24,608 nt of DNA from Truepera sp. (GCA_018333775.1 JAGXSO010000111.1:1-24608), one strand, 5' to 3'. Counted from the first letter of the stretch, positions 7,584 through 16,747 are shown. Numbers and translations are program-made. Notes: a model not told the origin generated them from the letters alone.

Positions 7584-8585
7584 ATGCCACGACCTGTAAC
7601 CCTATTCACCGGCCAGTGGGCCGACCTGCCGCTTTCGGAGCTGGCCCCGCTGGCCAAACAGATGGGCTTTGACGGGCTCGAGCTAGCCTGCTGGGGCGAC
7701 CACTTCAACGTCCAGCAAGCGCTAGCCGATCAATCCTACCTCGACGCGAAGCGCACGCTGCTAGCTAGCCACGGCCTAAAGTGCTTCGCCATCTCCAATC
7801 ACCTAGTCGGTCAGGCGGTCTGCGACCTGATCGACGAGCGCCATCAAGCCATCCTCCCTCAGCACGTCTGGGGCGACGGCGAACCCGAGGGGGTGAGGCA
7901 ACGCGCGGCGCGGGAGATGATGGACACCGCTCGAGCCGCTGCTAAGTTCGGCGTTGCGGTGGTGCCCGGCTTTACCGGCTCGGCCATCTGGCACAGCCTG
8001 TACGCCTTCCCGCCTACCAGCCAGGCTTACTGGCAAAAAGGCTTTGACGACTTCGCCACGCGCTGGCTCCCCATTCTCGAGGTCTTCGACCAGGTCGGGG
8101 TCAACTTCGCGCTCGAGGTTCACCCCACCGAGATCGCCTTCGATATCGCCTCAGCAGAGCGGGCGCTAGAGGCCGTCAAGCACCACCCACGCTTCGGCTT
8201 TAACTACGACCCCAGCCACCTCGGCTATCAGGGGGTAGACTACGTCAAGTTCCTCTACACTTTCCGGGAGCGCATCTATCACGCCCACCTCAAAGATGTC
8301 TGGTGGGGCCACGGCGACGGCACGGTAGGCGTCTTCGGCGGGCACGTGAGCTTCGGCGACCACCGGCGCTACTGGGACTTTCGCAGCGTGGGCCGGGGCG
8401 ATATCGACTTCGAAGCCATCATCGTGGCCTTAAACGACATCGGCTATCAGGGCCCCTTAAGCATCGAGTGGGAGGACAGCCGCATGGACCGCGTACACGG
8501 CGCCACTGAGTCGGCGGCCTTTACTCGGCAGCTAGACTTTGCGCCCGCCGCCAGAGCGTTCGATGCGGCGTTTGAGAAGAAGTAG
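7584..8585 (+). CDS. Second xylose isomerase-like TIM-barrel sugar isomerase/epimerase
   Basis: 333 residues from ATG 7584, with AAAGGAGG 5 nt upstream. The metal-binding set is E178 (LEVHPTE), D209 and H212 (NYDPSH), H235 (HAHLKD) and a glutamate in SIEWED near the C-terminus, as in the previous protein, though overall the two are only distantly alike. Family knowledge: this is the same superfamily as IolE, IolI and C-glycoside- or keto-sugar-processing enzymes. The 61-nt gap before it contains weak promoter-like boxes (TTCACA at 7538, TAACAT at 7560), so it may have its own start of transcription as well as read-through. It probably acts in the same pathway as the neighbouring oxidoreductases. 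Confidence 0.86.
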   Translation: MPRPVTLFTGQWADLPLSELAPLAKQMGFDGLELACWGDHFNVQQALADQSYLDAKRTLLASHGLKCFAISNHLVGQAVCDLIDERHQAILPQHVWGDGEPEGVRQRAAREMMDTARAAAKFGVAVVPGFTGSAIWHSLYAFPPTSQAYWQKGFDDFATRWLPILEVFDQVGVNFALEVHPTEIAFDIASAERALEAVKHHPRFGFNYDPSHLGYQGVDYVKFLYTFRERIYHAHLKDVWWGHGDGTVGVFGGHVSFGDHRRYWDFRSVGRGDIDFEAIIVALNDIGYQGPLSIEWEDSRMDRVHGATESAAFTRQLDFAPAARAFDAAFEKK

Positions 8586-8588
8586 GGG

Positions 8589-8644
8589 CTATCAGTCTTT
8601 CAGGCTATCAGGCTTTCAGGCTATCAGGCTATCAGGCTATCAGC
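8589..8644 (+). repeat. Tandem array of seven 8-nt units (consensus CTATCAGG)
   Basis: Seven back-to-back octamers: CTATCAGT, CTTTCAGG, CTATCAGG, CTTTCAGG, CTATCAGG, CTATCAGG, CTATCAGC. The array begins a few nt after the stop of the TIM-barrel gene. Its last 12 bases form the left arm of a perfect inverted repeat (8633-8667). A degenerate, shorter version occurs at 21903-21932. Confidence 0.9.
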
Positions 8645-8667
8645 CAGTGGTTGGTGCTGATAGCCTG
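8633..8667. repeat. Perfect 12-bp inverted repeat, 11-nt loop (possible transcription end hairpin)
   Basis: CAGGCTATCAGC at 8633-8644 and GCTGATAGCCTG at 8656-8667 pair exactly, with a G-T and an A-T pair extending the stem. There is no T-run after it, so it is not a standard intrinsic terminator. It lies 47 nt after the stop codon and could stabilise the 3' end of the upstream mRNA. A similar hairpin (CTATCAGC, then GCTGACAG, one mismatch) follows the related array near 21924-21949. Confidence 0.75.
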
Positions 8668-8685
8668 GTCAGCGCTTCGCGAAAT

Positions 8686-8790
8686 CACTCGGGCGAAGCC
8701 TTATTACTCGGGCGAAGCCTTGCACCCCGAAGGGCGGGCCGAGGCGAAGCCGTACTAGCTGACAGCCTGAGAGGCATAAGGTTTCACCCC
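8686..8790. repeat. Mosaic intergenic repeat, GGCGAAGCC-containing modules (copy 1)
   Basis: Contains ACTCGGGCGAAGCCTT twice (8687-8702 and 8706-8721) and CCGAGGCGAAGCCGTAC at 8739-8755, then AGCCTGAGAG and GGTTTCACCCC leading into the TACTYGAA array. The module at 8703-8721 (19 nt) and the one at 8739-8755 (17 nt) both recur exactly at 21952-21970 and 21870-21886, upstream of an unrelated gene, in a different order. The segment has no coding potential. Confidence 0.8.
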
Positions 8791-8829
8791 TACTCGAATA
8801 CTTGACTACTCGAATACTTGAATACTGAC
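8791..8829 (+). repeat. TACTYGAA octamer array A, upstream of oxidoreductase gene
   Basis: Five units with an exact 8-nt step: TACTCGAA, TACTTGAC, TACTCGAA, TACTTGAA, TACTGAC. It ends 16 nt before ATG 8846, just ahead of the GGGAG ribosome site. Related arrays lie at 11023, 18046 and 22011, each directly before a ribosome site. Confidence 0.9.
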
Positions 8830-8845
8830 TTACACGGGAGCTTTT

Positions 8846-10036
<1,191 letters not shown>

Positions 10037-10155
10037 ACGACCGTGGGCGTACCTCGGCGCGGCCTGGCAACGATGTCTTGGCGCATCAAGTAAATGCTGT
10101 TGACCTGTTACTATGCTAGACTTCGAGGTGTTACGACCAACCGGCGGAGGCTTGT

Positions 10156-10449
10156 TTGGAACTCTATAGCATTCTCTGGAAGAGCCGCTACGTTGAGAAA
10201 CTGGCCGTCAAGCACAACGTTACGACAGATGAGGTCGAAGATATCCTGTTTGGACATCCCTTCGTGCGCTATTGGGAGAAAGGCAAGGTACAGGGCGAAA
10301 GCCTTTATGTCGCTTACGGGCAGACCGTCGCAGGCAGATATCTTGTGGTCTTCTTTATTCACAAGGTGCCTCACACAGCTCTGCCCATTTCAGCCAGGGA
10401 CATGACGGCCCCGGAAAGGAGGTATTACCGTGGACAAAGAGCGCCCTAG
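10156..10449 (+). CDS. brnT: BrnT-like toxin (DUF497), ribonuclease
   Basis: 97 residues from TTG 10156, chosen because GGAGG lies 5 nt upstream at 10146-10150 and no ATG is available before the core fold. The BrnT pattern is visible: an early I-x-W, VEKLAVKHNVTTDEVEDILF, a central beta sheet (LYVAYGQTVAGRYLVVFFI) and the closing SARDMTAPERRYYR. Family knowledge: BrnT is a RelE-fold mRNase neutralised by BrnA, which also represses the operon. It overlaps the antitoxin gene by 20 nt. By eye the GC content is lower than in the flanking genes, which fits an acquired cassette. The N-terminus lacks the common W-D-x-x-K start, so this is a divergent member. Confidence 0.8.
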   Translation: MELYSILWKSRYVEKLAVKHNVTTDEVEDILFGHPFVRYWEKGKVQGESLYVAYGQTVAGRYLVVFFIHKVPHTALPISARDMTAPERRYYRGQRAP

Positions 10450-10696
10450 TATGACCCCAAAACAGTTTAGGGACTACGATGAAGCAGCAGAGTTTTGGGA
10501 TGCCCACGATACGACAGACTATCTGGACGAGTTTCGGACGGCTGACGTGAAAGGCGAATTGCGTGAGCGACACTTCGAGGTTGAACTCGAAGAAGATGTT
10601 GTCAGGGCACTCCAGCACAAAGCCAAAGAGCAAGGTTTATCATTGAGCGACTTGGCTTCAACGTTGCTTCGTCAAAAGCTCAACGAGGCGGCCTAA
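10430..10696 (+). CDS. brnA: BrnA/CopG-family antitoxin
   Basis: 88 residues from GTG 10430, with AGGAGG 7 nt upstream inside the end of brnT; ATG 10451 is an alternative start. The family hallmark EAAEFWDAHDTTDYLDEF is at residues 18-35. A ribbon-helix-helix segment (FEVELEEDVVRALQHKAKEQGLSLSDLASTLLRQKL) makes up the C-terminus. Family knowledge: such proteins bind and block the BrnT toxin and autoregulate the operon through the RHH domain. The toxin-first order matches brnTA operons. The pair is intact and lies between the two copies of the 162-bp repeat. Confidence 0.85.
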   Translation: MDKERPSMTPKQFRDYDEAAEFWDAHDTTDYLDEFRTADVKGELRERHFEVELEEDVVRALQHKAKEQGLSLSDLASTLLRQKLNEAA

Positions 10697-10738
10697 ACTG
10701 TTCCTGACGAGGTTTAACAATTAACAATTACGTCCAAT

Positions 10739-10928
10739 CGAAGCCTTCGCCAATGCCTACCTGGGGGCCGCCGCAGCGATGCGCGCCCGGCGTGAGGGGC
10801 TTAAGCCCGACCCCCTGGCCGACTATCCGACAGTAATCGACGGCGCCCGAGGCGTGCATTTCATCGAAACCACGGTTAAGAGCGCAGGTAGCAGTCAGAG
10901 GTGGACCGACGCCCGCTGGCGTCCTTGA
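10739..10928 (+). pseudogene. Orphan 3' end of a Gfo/Idh/MocA oxidoreductase gene
   Basis: The frame reads [20 protein letters not shown] and onward to RWRP and a stop (TGA 10926-10928), matching the C-terminus of the 8846-10036 protein. No start, Rossmann domain or catalytic part precedes it: at about 10738 the match ends in AT-rich sequence after brnA. At its left edge (10739-10757) it differs from the intact gene mainly at codon third positions (ATC/ATT, GAA/GAG, GCC/GCG, TTC/TTT). This means it came from a diverged paralog, not a fresh duplication. The core 162 bp is nearly identical, which points to gene conversion. Confidence 0.85.
10758..10919 (+). repeat. 162-bp direct repeat, right copy
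   Basis: Matches 9860-10021 with two differences by eye. It lies about 736 bp downstream of the left copy. Recombination between the two would delete the BrnT/BrnA pair and leave an intact oxidoreductase gene ending in RP. Confidence 0.93.
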
Positions 10929-10948
10929 AGCCACTCTAAGCTCTAAGG

Positions 10949-10977
10949 TTGACACTCACGGCGCTGAGGGGTACTAT
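10949..10977 (+). promoter_or_regulatory. Strong sigma-70-type promoter of the xylanase-xylA-xylB operon
   Basis: TTGACA at 10949-10954, a 17-nt spacer and TACTAT at 10972-10977. Transcription should begin near 10984 inside the palindrome, giving a leader of about 90 nt before ATG 11076. The spacing is the same as in the promoter at 2151. Confidence 0.87.
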
Positions 10978-10997
10978 TAGTTAGGCAGTCGATCTAA
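10977..10997. promoter_or_regulatory. Operator palindrome overlapping the transcription start (copy 2), probable ROK/XylR site
   Basis: Same 21-bp frame and outer arms (TTAG...CTAA) as 2180-2200. Three bases differ (AGG in place of CAA at positions 7-9), which weakens the left inner arm. The right half and 14 further bases, 10986-11011, match copy 1 exactly. Copy 2 would therefore be the less symmetric, possibly weaker, site. It links the xylanase operon to the transporter operon as one regulon. Confidence 0.75.
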
Positions 10998-11022
10998 TGG
11001 CGGCATGAGCGCATTCCGCCCC

Positions 11023-11061
11023 TACTAGAATACTTGGCTACTCGAATACTTGACTACTGAC
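11023..11061 (+). repeat. TACTYGAA octamer array B, in the leader of the xylanase mRNA
   Basis: Five units with an 8-nt step: TACTAGAA, TACTTGGC, TACTCGAA, TACTTGAC, TACTGAC. It ends 14 nt before ATG 11076, directly ahead of GGAGG. It lies downstream of a clear promoter (10949), so this copy at least is transcribed as 5' untranslated RNA. Confidence 0.9.
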
Positions 11062-11075
11062 TTTTGGAGGCGAAT

Positions 11076-12734
11076 ATGGCAAAACAAGGTGGCTGCTTAC
11101 TTATGTTGGCGCTCTTAGCGCTTGGGACCGCCGCAGCCCAAGACGCGCTGCGGGGGGTAGCGCCCCAGGGCTTTCTGATCGGCACTGCGGTCGCCGGGGG
11201 CGGGCACCACGGCGTGCGGGATCCCTTCCGCGAGGACCCGGTGTACCGCCGGGTGCTGGCAGCGGAGTTCAACTCGGTGACCCTCGAGAACTGGTTGAAG
11301 TGGGAGGAGGTCCACCCCGCTCAGGGAGAGTTCAACTTCGGGCCGGTAGATGAGGTACTAGCGTTCGCCCGCGAGCACGGGCAGGCCGTGCGCGGACACA
11401 CGCTCGTCTGGCACAACCAGAACCCTGCCTGGCTCACCGAAGGGAGCTTCACCCCCGACGAGCTGCGCGCCATCCTGCGGGAGCACATCCACACCGTCGT
11501 CGGCCGCTATCGGGGCCAGATCGACCGCTGGGACGTGGTTAACGAGGTGATCGATGATGGCGGGGAGCTGCGTGACACCATCTGGCTGCGCCACCTCGGC
11601 CCCGGCTACATCGCCGACGCCTTTCGTTGGGCACACGAGGCTGACCCAGACGCCAAGCTGTTCTTCAACGACTACAACGTAGAGGGCATCAACCGCAAGA
11701 GCGACGCTTACTACCGACTTGTCCAGGAGCTGCTGGCTGACGGTGTACCGGTACACGGCTTCGCGGCCCAGGGGCACCTGGCCATCCAGTACCCCTTCCC
11801 CGGCGGGGTTCGGGAGAACTTACAGCGCTTTGCCGACCTTGGACTGGCCACGGCGTTTACTGAGGTGAGCGTGCGCATGGTGCTGCCCGCCGACGGCGTG
11901 CCGACCGAGGCGCAACTTGAGCGGCAGGCTGACTTTTATCGCCGGCTGCTGCAAGCCTGCCTAAGCGTGGATAGTTGCCGGGAGTTCACGGTCTGGGGCT
12001 TTAATGACGAGCACTCCTGGGTGATGACGTTCTTCCCCGGCCAGGGCGCGCCGAGCATCATGCGGGGGGACTACTCCCGCAAGCCGGCCTACTATGCTCT
12101 GCTGTCCACGCTGGCCACCCACACGCCGGAGGCCGAGCAGCAAGACAGGGCACAGGATCCGCTAGTAGAGTTTAAGTCGACCGGCGCAGTGCGGGGGACG
12201 CCGGTCATCGATGGTGTTAAGGACCCCATCTGGCTCACCGCCAACGAGATCGAAACCACCACCTGGGTTATCGGAACCGCAGGCGCAACCGCTCGTGTTA
12301 GAACCATGTGGGACGATGAACGGCTCTATGTCTGGGCCCACATCACCGACGGTCATTTGAGCAAAGTGAACGCCAACCCTTGGGAGCAGGACTCGTTTGA
12401 GATCTTTATCGATCAAAACCATGCCCGAACCGATTTCTACCAGCCTGATGACGGTCAGTTCAGGGTCAACTTCGACAATGAGCAGAGTTTTAGAGGTAAC
12501 GCTTCTACCGCCAACTTCACGGCAGCCACCCGCCTAGTCGATGGCGGCTATATCGTGGAAGCAGCCATTACGCTAGATATCAGGCCCCAAGCCGGACTTG
12601 TGCTCGGCTTCGACGTCCAGGTCAATGACGATAACGGCGCGGGTTTCAGGACGGGCAAGGTCACCTGGAACGATCCTACCGGTGCTTCGTGGACCAGCAC
12701 GGCCAATTTAGGGGTGCTCCGGTTGCTGCCCTAA
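11076..12734 (+). CDS. Secreted GH10 endo-beta-1,4-xylanase with C-terminal CBM9-like module
   Basis: 552 residues from ATG 11076 (GGAGG 5 nt upstream; an in-frame TTG at 11064 lies on the ribosome site and is rejected). Residues 1-21 are a signal peptide ending near TAAAQ. The GH10 barrel covers about 25-345: the substrate-region motifs ENWLKWEEVHP and GHTLVWHNQNPAWL, the acid/base E157 in WDVVNEV, FFNDYN, and the nucleophile E263 in FTEVSVRM. After a short linker, about 365-552 has the CBM9/DOMON-like beta-sandwich pattern (GTPVIDGVKDPIWLTA, LYVWAHITD, DSFEIFIDQN). Family knowledge: it cuts the xylan backbone outside the cell, and CBM9 binds reducing ends of xylan or cellulose. It leads the xylA-xylB operon, so its products feed straight into that pathway. 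Confidence 0.95.
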   Translation: MAKQGGCLLMLALLALGTAAAQDALRGVAPQGFLIGTAVAGGGHHGVRDPFREDPVYRRVLAAEFNSVTLENWLKWEEVHPAQGEFNFGPVDEVLAFAREHGQAVRGHTLVWHNQNPAWLTEGSFTPDELRAILREHIHTVVGRYRGQIDRWDVVNEVIDDGGELRDTIWLRHLGPGYIADAFRWAHEADPDAKLFFNDYNVEGINRKSDAYYRLVQELLADGVPVHGFAAQGHLAIQYPFPGGVRENLQRFADLGLATAFTEVSVRMVLPADGVPTEAQLERQADFYRRLLQACLSVDSCREFTVWGFNDEHSWVMTFFPGQGAPSIMRGDYSRKPAYYALLSTLATHTPEAEQQDRAQDPLVEFKSTGAVRGTPVIDGVKDPIWLTANEIETTTWVIGTAGATARVRTMWDDERLYVWAHITDGHLSKVNANPWEQDSFEIFIDQNHARTDFYQPDDGQFRVNFDNEQSFRGNASTANFTAATRLVDGGYIVEAAITLDIRPQAGLVLGFDVQVNDDNGAGFRTGKVTWNDPTGASWTSTANLGVLRLLP

Positions 12735-12784
12735 GCAGCAGGCGCCGTAGCGCAGCAAAAATAAGCTGAAAGCGAGGACTGTTT

Positions 12785-13945
12785 ATGTACACCCCCAAGC
12801 CCGAACATAAGTTCACCTTCGGCCTCTGGACCGTCGGCAACCCCGGCAGAGACCCCTTCGGCGAACCGACCCGGACCAAGCTAAGCCCCACCTATATCGT
12901 GCAAAGGCTCGCTGAGCTAGGAGCGTATGGGGTCAACCTGCACGACAACGACCTGGTACCGAGCGAGGCCGGCGCTAGCGAGCGCGACCGGATCGTTAAG
13001 GAGTTTAAGCAGGCCCTTAGCGACTACGGCCTGAAGCTGGTGATGGCGACCACCAACCTGTTCAGCGACCCGGTCTTTAAGGATGGCGCCTTCACCAGCG
13101 CCGATGCGCGGGTGCGCGCCTACGCCCTGCACAAGACCATGCACGCCATGGACTTGGGGGCGGAGTTAGGCGCCGAGTTCTACGTCTTCTGGGGCGGGCG
13201 CGAGGGGGCTGAGGTCGATGCCGGGATGAATACGCTAGACGGCCTAGCCCGGCTGCGCGAAGCGCTCAACTTCCTGTGCGAATATAACCGCGACCAAGGG
13301 TATAACTTTAAGTTTGCGCTCGAGCCCAAGCCCAACGAGCCCCGAGGCGACATCTACCTGCCGGTAGTCGGCGCCATGCTCGGCTTTATCGCCACCCTCG
13401 ATCACCCGACGATGGTGGGCCTTAACCCTGAGTTCGCCCACGAGACTATGGCCGGGCTGAACTTTGTGCACGCCGTGGCCCAGGCTATCGATGCCGGGAA
13501 GCTGTTCCACATCGACCTCAACGATCAGAAGATGGGCCGCTTCGATCAAGACCTGCGCTTTGGTGCCGAAAACCTCAAGAGCGCCTTCTTCTTAGTCAAG
13601 CTACTTGAGGACTCGGGCTACGCTGGGCCGCGCCACTTCGACGCCCACGCCTTGCGCACCGAAGACGAAGCGGGTGTCTGGGAGTTCGCCCAGGGCTGCA
13701 TGCGCACTTACCTGATCCTCAAGGAGAAGGCTGCGCGGTTTAACGCCGACCCCGAGATTCAGGCGCTGCTGGCGGCTTATAAAGTGCGCGACGTAGCGCT
13801 AGAAACGCTCTCCAAGGGCTACACCCGCGACCAAGCCGCTGCCCTTAAGGCCCACCAGTTCGACCTCGCGGCGCTGCGCCGCCGCGGACCGGGCTTGGAG
13901 CGCCTCGATCAACTCACCGTCGAGCTGCTCTTAGGGGTGCGCTAG
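12785..13945 (+). CDS. xylA: Xylose isomerase (Thermus/Streptomyces-type class I)
   Basis: 386 residues from ATG 12785 with a weak GCGAGGA ribosome site. It converts D-xylose to D-xylulose in the cytoplasm with two divalent metals. The active-site set is complete: H53 and D56 (NLHDND), E180 and K182 ([12 protein letters not shown]), E216 and H219 (NPEFAHE), D244 (HIDLND), D254 and D256 (FDQD), D286 (RHFDAHAL). Opening residues such as [23 protein letters not shown] closely resemble the Thermus enzyme (from memory), which supports a Deinococcota host. It lies 50 nt after the xylanase and abuts xylB, so it should be under the 10949 promoter and operator. Confidence 0.97.
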   Translation: MYTPKPEHKFTFGLWTVGNPGRDPFGEPTRTKLSPTYIVQRLAELGAYGVNLHDNDLVPSEAGASERDRIVKEFKQALSDYGLKLVMATTNLFSDPVFKDGAFTSADARVRAYALHKTMHAMDLGAELGAEFYVFWGGREGAEVDAGMNTLDGLARLREALNFLCEYNRDQGYNFKFALEPKPNEPRGDIYLPVVGAMLGFIATLDHPTMVGLNPEFAHETMAGLNFVHAVAQAIDAGKLFHIDLNDQKMGRFDQDLRFGAENLKSAFFLVKLLEDSGYAGPRHFDAHALRTEDEAGVWEFAQGCMRTYLILKEKAARFNADPEIQALLAAYKVRDVALETLSKGYTRDQAAALKAHQFDLAALRRRGPGLERLDQLTVELLLGVR

Positions 13946-15378
13946 TGCTAGCGCTCGGGTTAGACCTCGGCACTACCGGTGTGCGCGTGGTGGCGGTAGA
14001 TGCCCAGGGCGCACTGCTAGCCGAGGTCACCCACAGCTATCCGCTTTATACCCCGCAGCCCGGCTGGACCGAGCAGCACCCCGAGGACTGGGCGGCGGCC
14101 AGCCTGGCGGCGCTGCGCGAAATCGCTTTGGGTCTTGAAGGCCACGAGATCATCGCCATCGGGCTATCGGGGCAGATGCACGGCATGGTGGCGCTTGATG
14201 CTAGCGGCCAACCCATCCGCCCGGCCATCCTCTGGAACGACCAGCGCACCGGCCTAGCGGTAGCCGAGATCGAGGCGGCCATCCCCCGGCGCGAGCTGCT
14301 TAGCCGCACCGGCAACCCGGCCATTACCGGCTTTCATCTACCCAAACTGCTCTGGCTGCGCCAAGCTGAGCCGGAGGCTTACGCCCGCACCCGCCATTCG
14401 CTGTTGCCCAAGGACTACCTGGGCTATGTGCTGACCGGCATAATGGCTGCCGAACCGACCGACGCCTCCGGAACCAACTGCTTCAACCTGACCCGAAAAG
14501 CCTGGGACAAGGATGTGCTGCGTGCCGTTGGCGTCGATCCGGCGCTGTTCCCGGAGATCATCCCCTCGCACGGCGTAACCGGCTTACTCACCGCCGAGGC
14601 TGCCGCTGCTACCGGGCTGCCTGAAGGCCTGCCGGTAGTGGCCGGCGCGGGCGACAATGCCGCTGCTGCTACCGGCCTGGGGCTCAGCAGCCGCCAGTTG
14701 GCCATCGGCAGCGTGAGCCTGGGGACCAGTGGGGTGATCTTCGCGCCGCTGCAACAGCCTACCCCCGATCCCGAAGGCCGCGTCCATCTGTTCTGCCACG
14801 CCGACGGCGGCTACCATCTGCTGGGAGTAACGCTGGCGGCAGCGGGCAGCCTACAGTGGTACCGCGATACTTTGGCGCCCGGCCAGAGTTTTACCGAGCT
14901 GATGGGGCTGGCGGCGCAGAGCCCGCCGGGAGCCAACGGCGTGACGTTTAAGCCCTATCTGGCCGGTGAGCGCACCCCGCACCTCGACCCTAAGCTGCGC
15001 GGCAGCTTCAGCGGCCTCTCGCTGGCTACCACCCAGGCCGATCTGGTGCGGGCGGTGATTGAAGGGGTGGCCTTTAGCCTGCGCGACGCGCTCGATGTCA
15101 TCGGCAGCCTGACTACGCTCAGCCGTGCGCTAGCTACCGGCGGCGGGGCCAAGTCCGACCTGTGGTTGCAACTCGTTGCCGACGTGCTCGAGCTCCCCTT
15201 ATCACGCCCAGCGCAAAACCAGGGCGCGGCTTATGGCGCGGCGCTACTAGCGCTGCAAGGCGCAGGGGTAGTGTCAGACGCTACTACGGTAGCCAACCAG
15301 GCCACCATTGCCAACTTCAGACCGCAACAGTCCGGCGCTTACCGGGAGCCCTTACAGCGCTACCGCACCGCAGGTTAG
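13945..15378 (+). CDS. xylB: Xylulokinase (FGGY family)
   Basis: 477 residues from GTG 13945, whose G is the last base of the xylA stop (TAGTG), so translation is coupled. It phosphorylates D-xylulose to xylulose-5-phosphate with ATP. Visible family motifs are [15 protein letters not shown] at 5-19, LSGQMHGMV at 74-82, WNDQRT at 97-102, the catalytic-base region [12 protein letters not shown] with D237, GTSGVIF near 260, and the C-terminal [11 protein letters not shown]. The length is usual for XylB. It is the last gene of the xylanase operon, and no terminator is obvious in the 160 nt that follow. Confidence 0.95.
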   Translation: MLALGLDLGTTGVRVVAVDAQGALLAEVTHSYPLYTPQPGWTEQHPEDWAAASLAALREIALGLEGHEIIAIGLSGQMHGMVALDASGQPIRPAILWNDQRTGLAVAEIEAAIPRRELLSRTGNPAITGFHLPKLLWLRQAEPEAYARTRHSLLPKDYLGYVLTGIMAAEPTDASGTNCFNLTRKAWDKDVLRAVGVDPALFPEIIPSHGVTGLLTAEAAAATGLPEGLPVVAGAGDNAAAATGLGLSSRQLAIGSVSLGTSGVIFAPLQQPTPDPEGRVHLFCHADGGYHLLGVTLAAAGSLQWYRDTLAPGQSFTELMGLAAQSPPGANGVTFKPYLAGERTPHLDPKLRGSFSGLSLATTQADLVRAVIEGVAFSLRDALDVIGSLTTLSRALATGGGAKSDLWLQLVADVLELPLSRPAQNQGAAYGAALLALQGAGVVSDATTVANQATIANFRPQQSGAYREPLQRYRTAG

Positions 15379-15525
15379 CTTGCTAGCATTCAGCACTAGG
15401 GTGGTGGGCAAGCCCCTACAACCCACATCCCACAACCTTTCAGGCAAAGCCTACAACCACAGGTTTTTCTGACTGGCCAAGCCGCTGCCTCACCCTATGG
15501 TGTGATACCCAGCAGGCCCGCTCTT

Positions 15526-15533
15526 GCTACAAT
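15526..15533 (+). promoter_or_regulatory. Extended -10 promoter, leaderless start of PspC-domain gene
   Basis: TGCTACAAT (TG-n-TACAAT, hexamer at 15528-15533) ends 6 nt before ATG 15540. No Shine-Dalgarno and no good -35 are seen. The spacing puts the transcription start at or next to the start codon. Confidence 0.7.
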
Positions 15534-15539
15534 ACCTCT

Positions 15540-16679
15540 ATGATCAGAAGGCTCGAGCGCAACCTGCGGCATCGTTGGTTAGGGGGGGTATGCAGCGGCT
15601 TCGCCCGCTTCATCGGACTGGACATCTTCCCGGTGCGGATGGCGTTCCGCATCCTGTTTATTGCCTTCATACCGATGCTGTGGTGGGTCTACCTGGTGCT
15701 GTGGCTGTTCATGCCGGCCCAGCGCCTCTACGATGACAGCGAGGTGACGGTCAAGGCCCCCAAGAGCGTCTACCGCCCTAGTGTCAGGGTCGAAGTGCGG
15801 CAGCTCGATATTGGCGACGTGCTGGAGATGTCACGCGGCAAGGTCTCAGAGCGGGTCTTTGAGAAGATCAGCCAGATCGATAGCAGCGTGCGCGCCCTGC
15901 TCCCCTCGCTGACCTGGTGGCGCACGCTGACCCAGCCTGAGCTAGCTACCATCAAGCGCGCCGCCCTGGAGTACTTCCCGCAGACTTTGCAGCAGTACCT
16001 TAACCTGCCGCGCGGCTACGCTGAGACGTACAGCTTAGCTAACGGCCTAACCCCTGAGGAAAAACTGTTGTCCGAGCTGCGGGTGCTCGAGAACGCTCTT
16101 AATAAGGCCCTGGAGAGCGTCTATGCCAAGCACAAGGTGAGCGTACCTGAGGACCTTAAGCGGCTTAATGAGCGCTTTGGCGAGGCGCGCAACCCCAGCG
16201 ACGAGGTCAAGGAGACCCTGGACAATCTGGTGCGCCGCAGCCAGGGCCGGGTTCCGGACGACGTGCTGGAAAAAGTCACCAGCATCCGCGCCGCCATTAT
16301 CTCGGTGCTACCGCAGCTCCAGGCCCTGCCGGGCGGGCTCACCCACGAGGCTTACAACCTCCGCCAGACCGCGCTGGAGTACCTCCCCGACGCGCTGGGA
16401 AAATACCTCAACCTCCCTTCGAGTTTCGCTGAGCAGTACCGGCTATCCAACGGCAAGACTGCCAAGGAGACGCTGCTAGAGCAGCTTTCACTGCTTGAAG
16501 AGACCGTCAAGAAGATGGTTGGCGACGTCTATCAGGACGATACCGACGCGCTACTAATCCACGGGCGCTTCCTTAAGGACAAGTTCGCCACGCAGCGCTT
16601 TGCGCTCCCGGCCGGTGGCGAGGAGCTGCGGGTTAAGCTGCCCGACCTAACGGCGGAGGCGGTTAAGGTCAAGCGCTAG
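15540..16679 (+). CDS. PspC-domain membrane protein with duplicated helical C-terminal domain
   Basis: 379 residues from ATG 15540. Residues 3-60 form a PspC domain: basic start, LGGVCSGFARFIGLDIFPVRMAF, then a long hydrophobic helix pair to about 59. PspC domains occur in envelope-stress systems. The rest is soluble and contains an internal repeat: about 94-215 and 227-350 align, best at 143-187 (LEYFPQTLQQYLNLPRGYAE) against 279-323 (LEYLPDALGKYLNLPSSFAE), both helix-rich and charged. The repeat unit is not recognised beyond this. Normal PspC proteins end soon after the domain, so this is an unusual fusion. It is probably an inner-membrane protein with a cytoplasmic scaffold or sensor part (inference). 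Confidence 0.8.
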   Translation: MIRRLERNLRHRWLGGVCSGFARFIGLDIFPVRMAFRILFIAFIPMLWWVYLVLWLFMPAQRLYDDSEVTVKAPKSVYRPSVRVEVRQLDIGDVLEMSRGKVSERVFEKISQIDSSVRALLPSLTWWRTLTQPELATIKRAALEYFPQTLQQYLNLPRGYAETYSLANGLTPEEKLLSELRVLENALNKALESVYAKHKVSVPEDLKRLNERFGEARNPSDEVKETLDNLVRRSQGRVPDDVLEKVTSIRAAIISVLPQLQALPGGLTHEAYNLRQTALEYLPDALGKYLNLPSSFAEQYRLSNGKTAKETLLEQLSLLEETVKKMVGDVYQDDTDALLIHGRFLKDKFATQRFALPAGGEELRVKLPDLTAEAVKVKR

Positions 16680-16705
16680 CGCTGCTATTTCTCACAAATA
16701 AATCT

Positions 16706-16713
16706 GCTATGCT
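16706..16713 (+). promoter_or_regulatory. Extended -10 promoter before the DUF192 gene
   Basis: TGCTATGCT (TG-n-TATGCT, hexamer at 16708-16713) lies about 35 nt before ATG 16748, in an AT-rich gap. No strong -35 is present. Transcription from here would give a leader of about 28 nt carrying AGGAGG. Confidence 0.55.
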
Positions 16714-16747
16714 TTTTTAGGCAAGACAAATAAAGGAGGTCTTGGCT

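Noticed and set aside
8802..8828. Promoter made of TTGACT and TACTGA inside octamer array A
   Set aside because: The spacer is only 15 nt and is forced by the 8-nt period; equivalent boxes are not kept in all arrays.
8791..8829. CRISPR-like array
   Set aside because: The units are 8 nt and contiguous with no spacers, and no cas genes are present.
10037..10155. brnT promoter using TTGACC at 10100
   Set aside because: No -10 box lies at a usable distance; TATGCT at 10112 is too close.
10037..10757. Integrative element between att-like direct repeats
   Set aside because: There is no integrase or transposase, and the repeat is 162 bp of coding sequence with a diverged edge, better explained by a paralog remnant and gene conversion.
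15379..15539. Terminator after xylB
   Set aside because: AACCT and AGGTT near 15435-15465 could pair weakly before a short T-run, but the arms are only 5 bp with a long loop.
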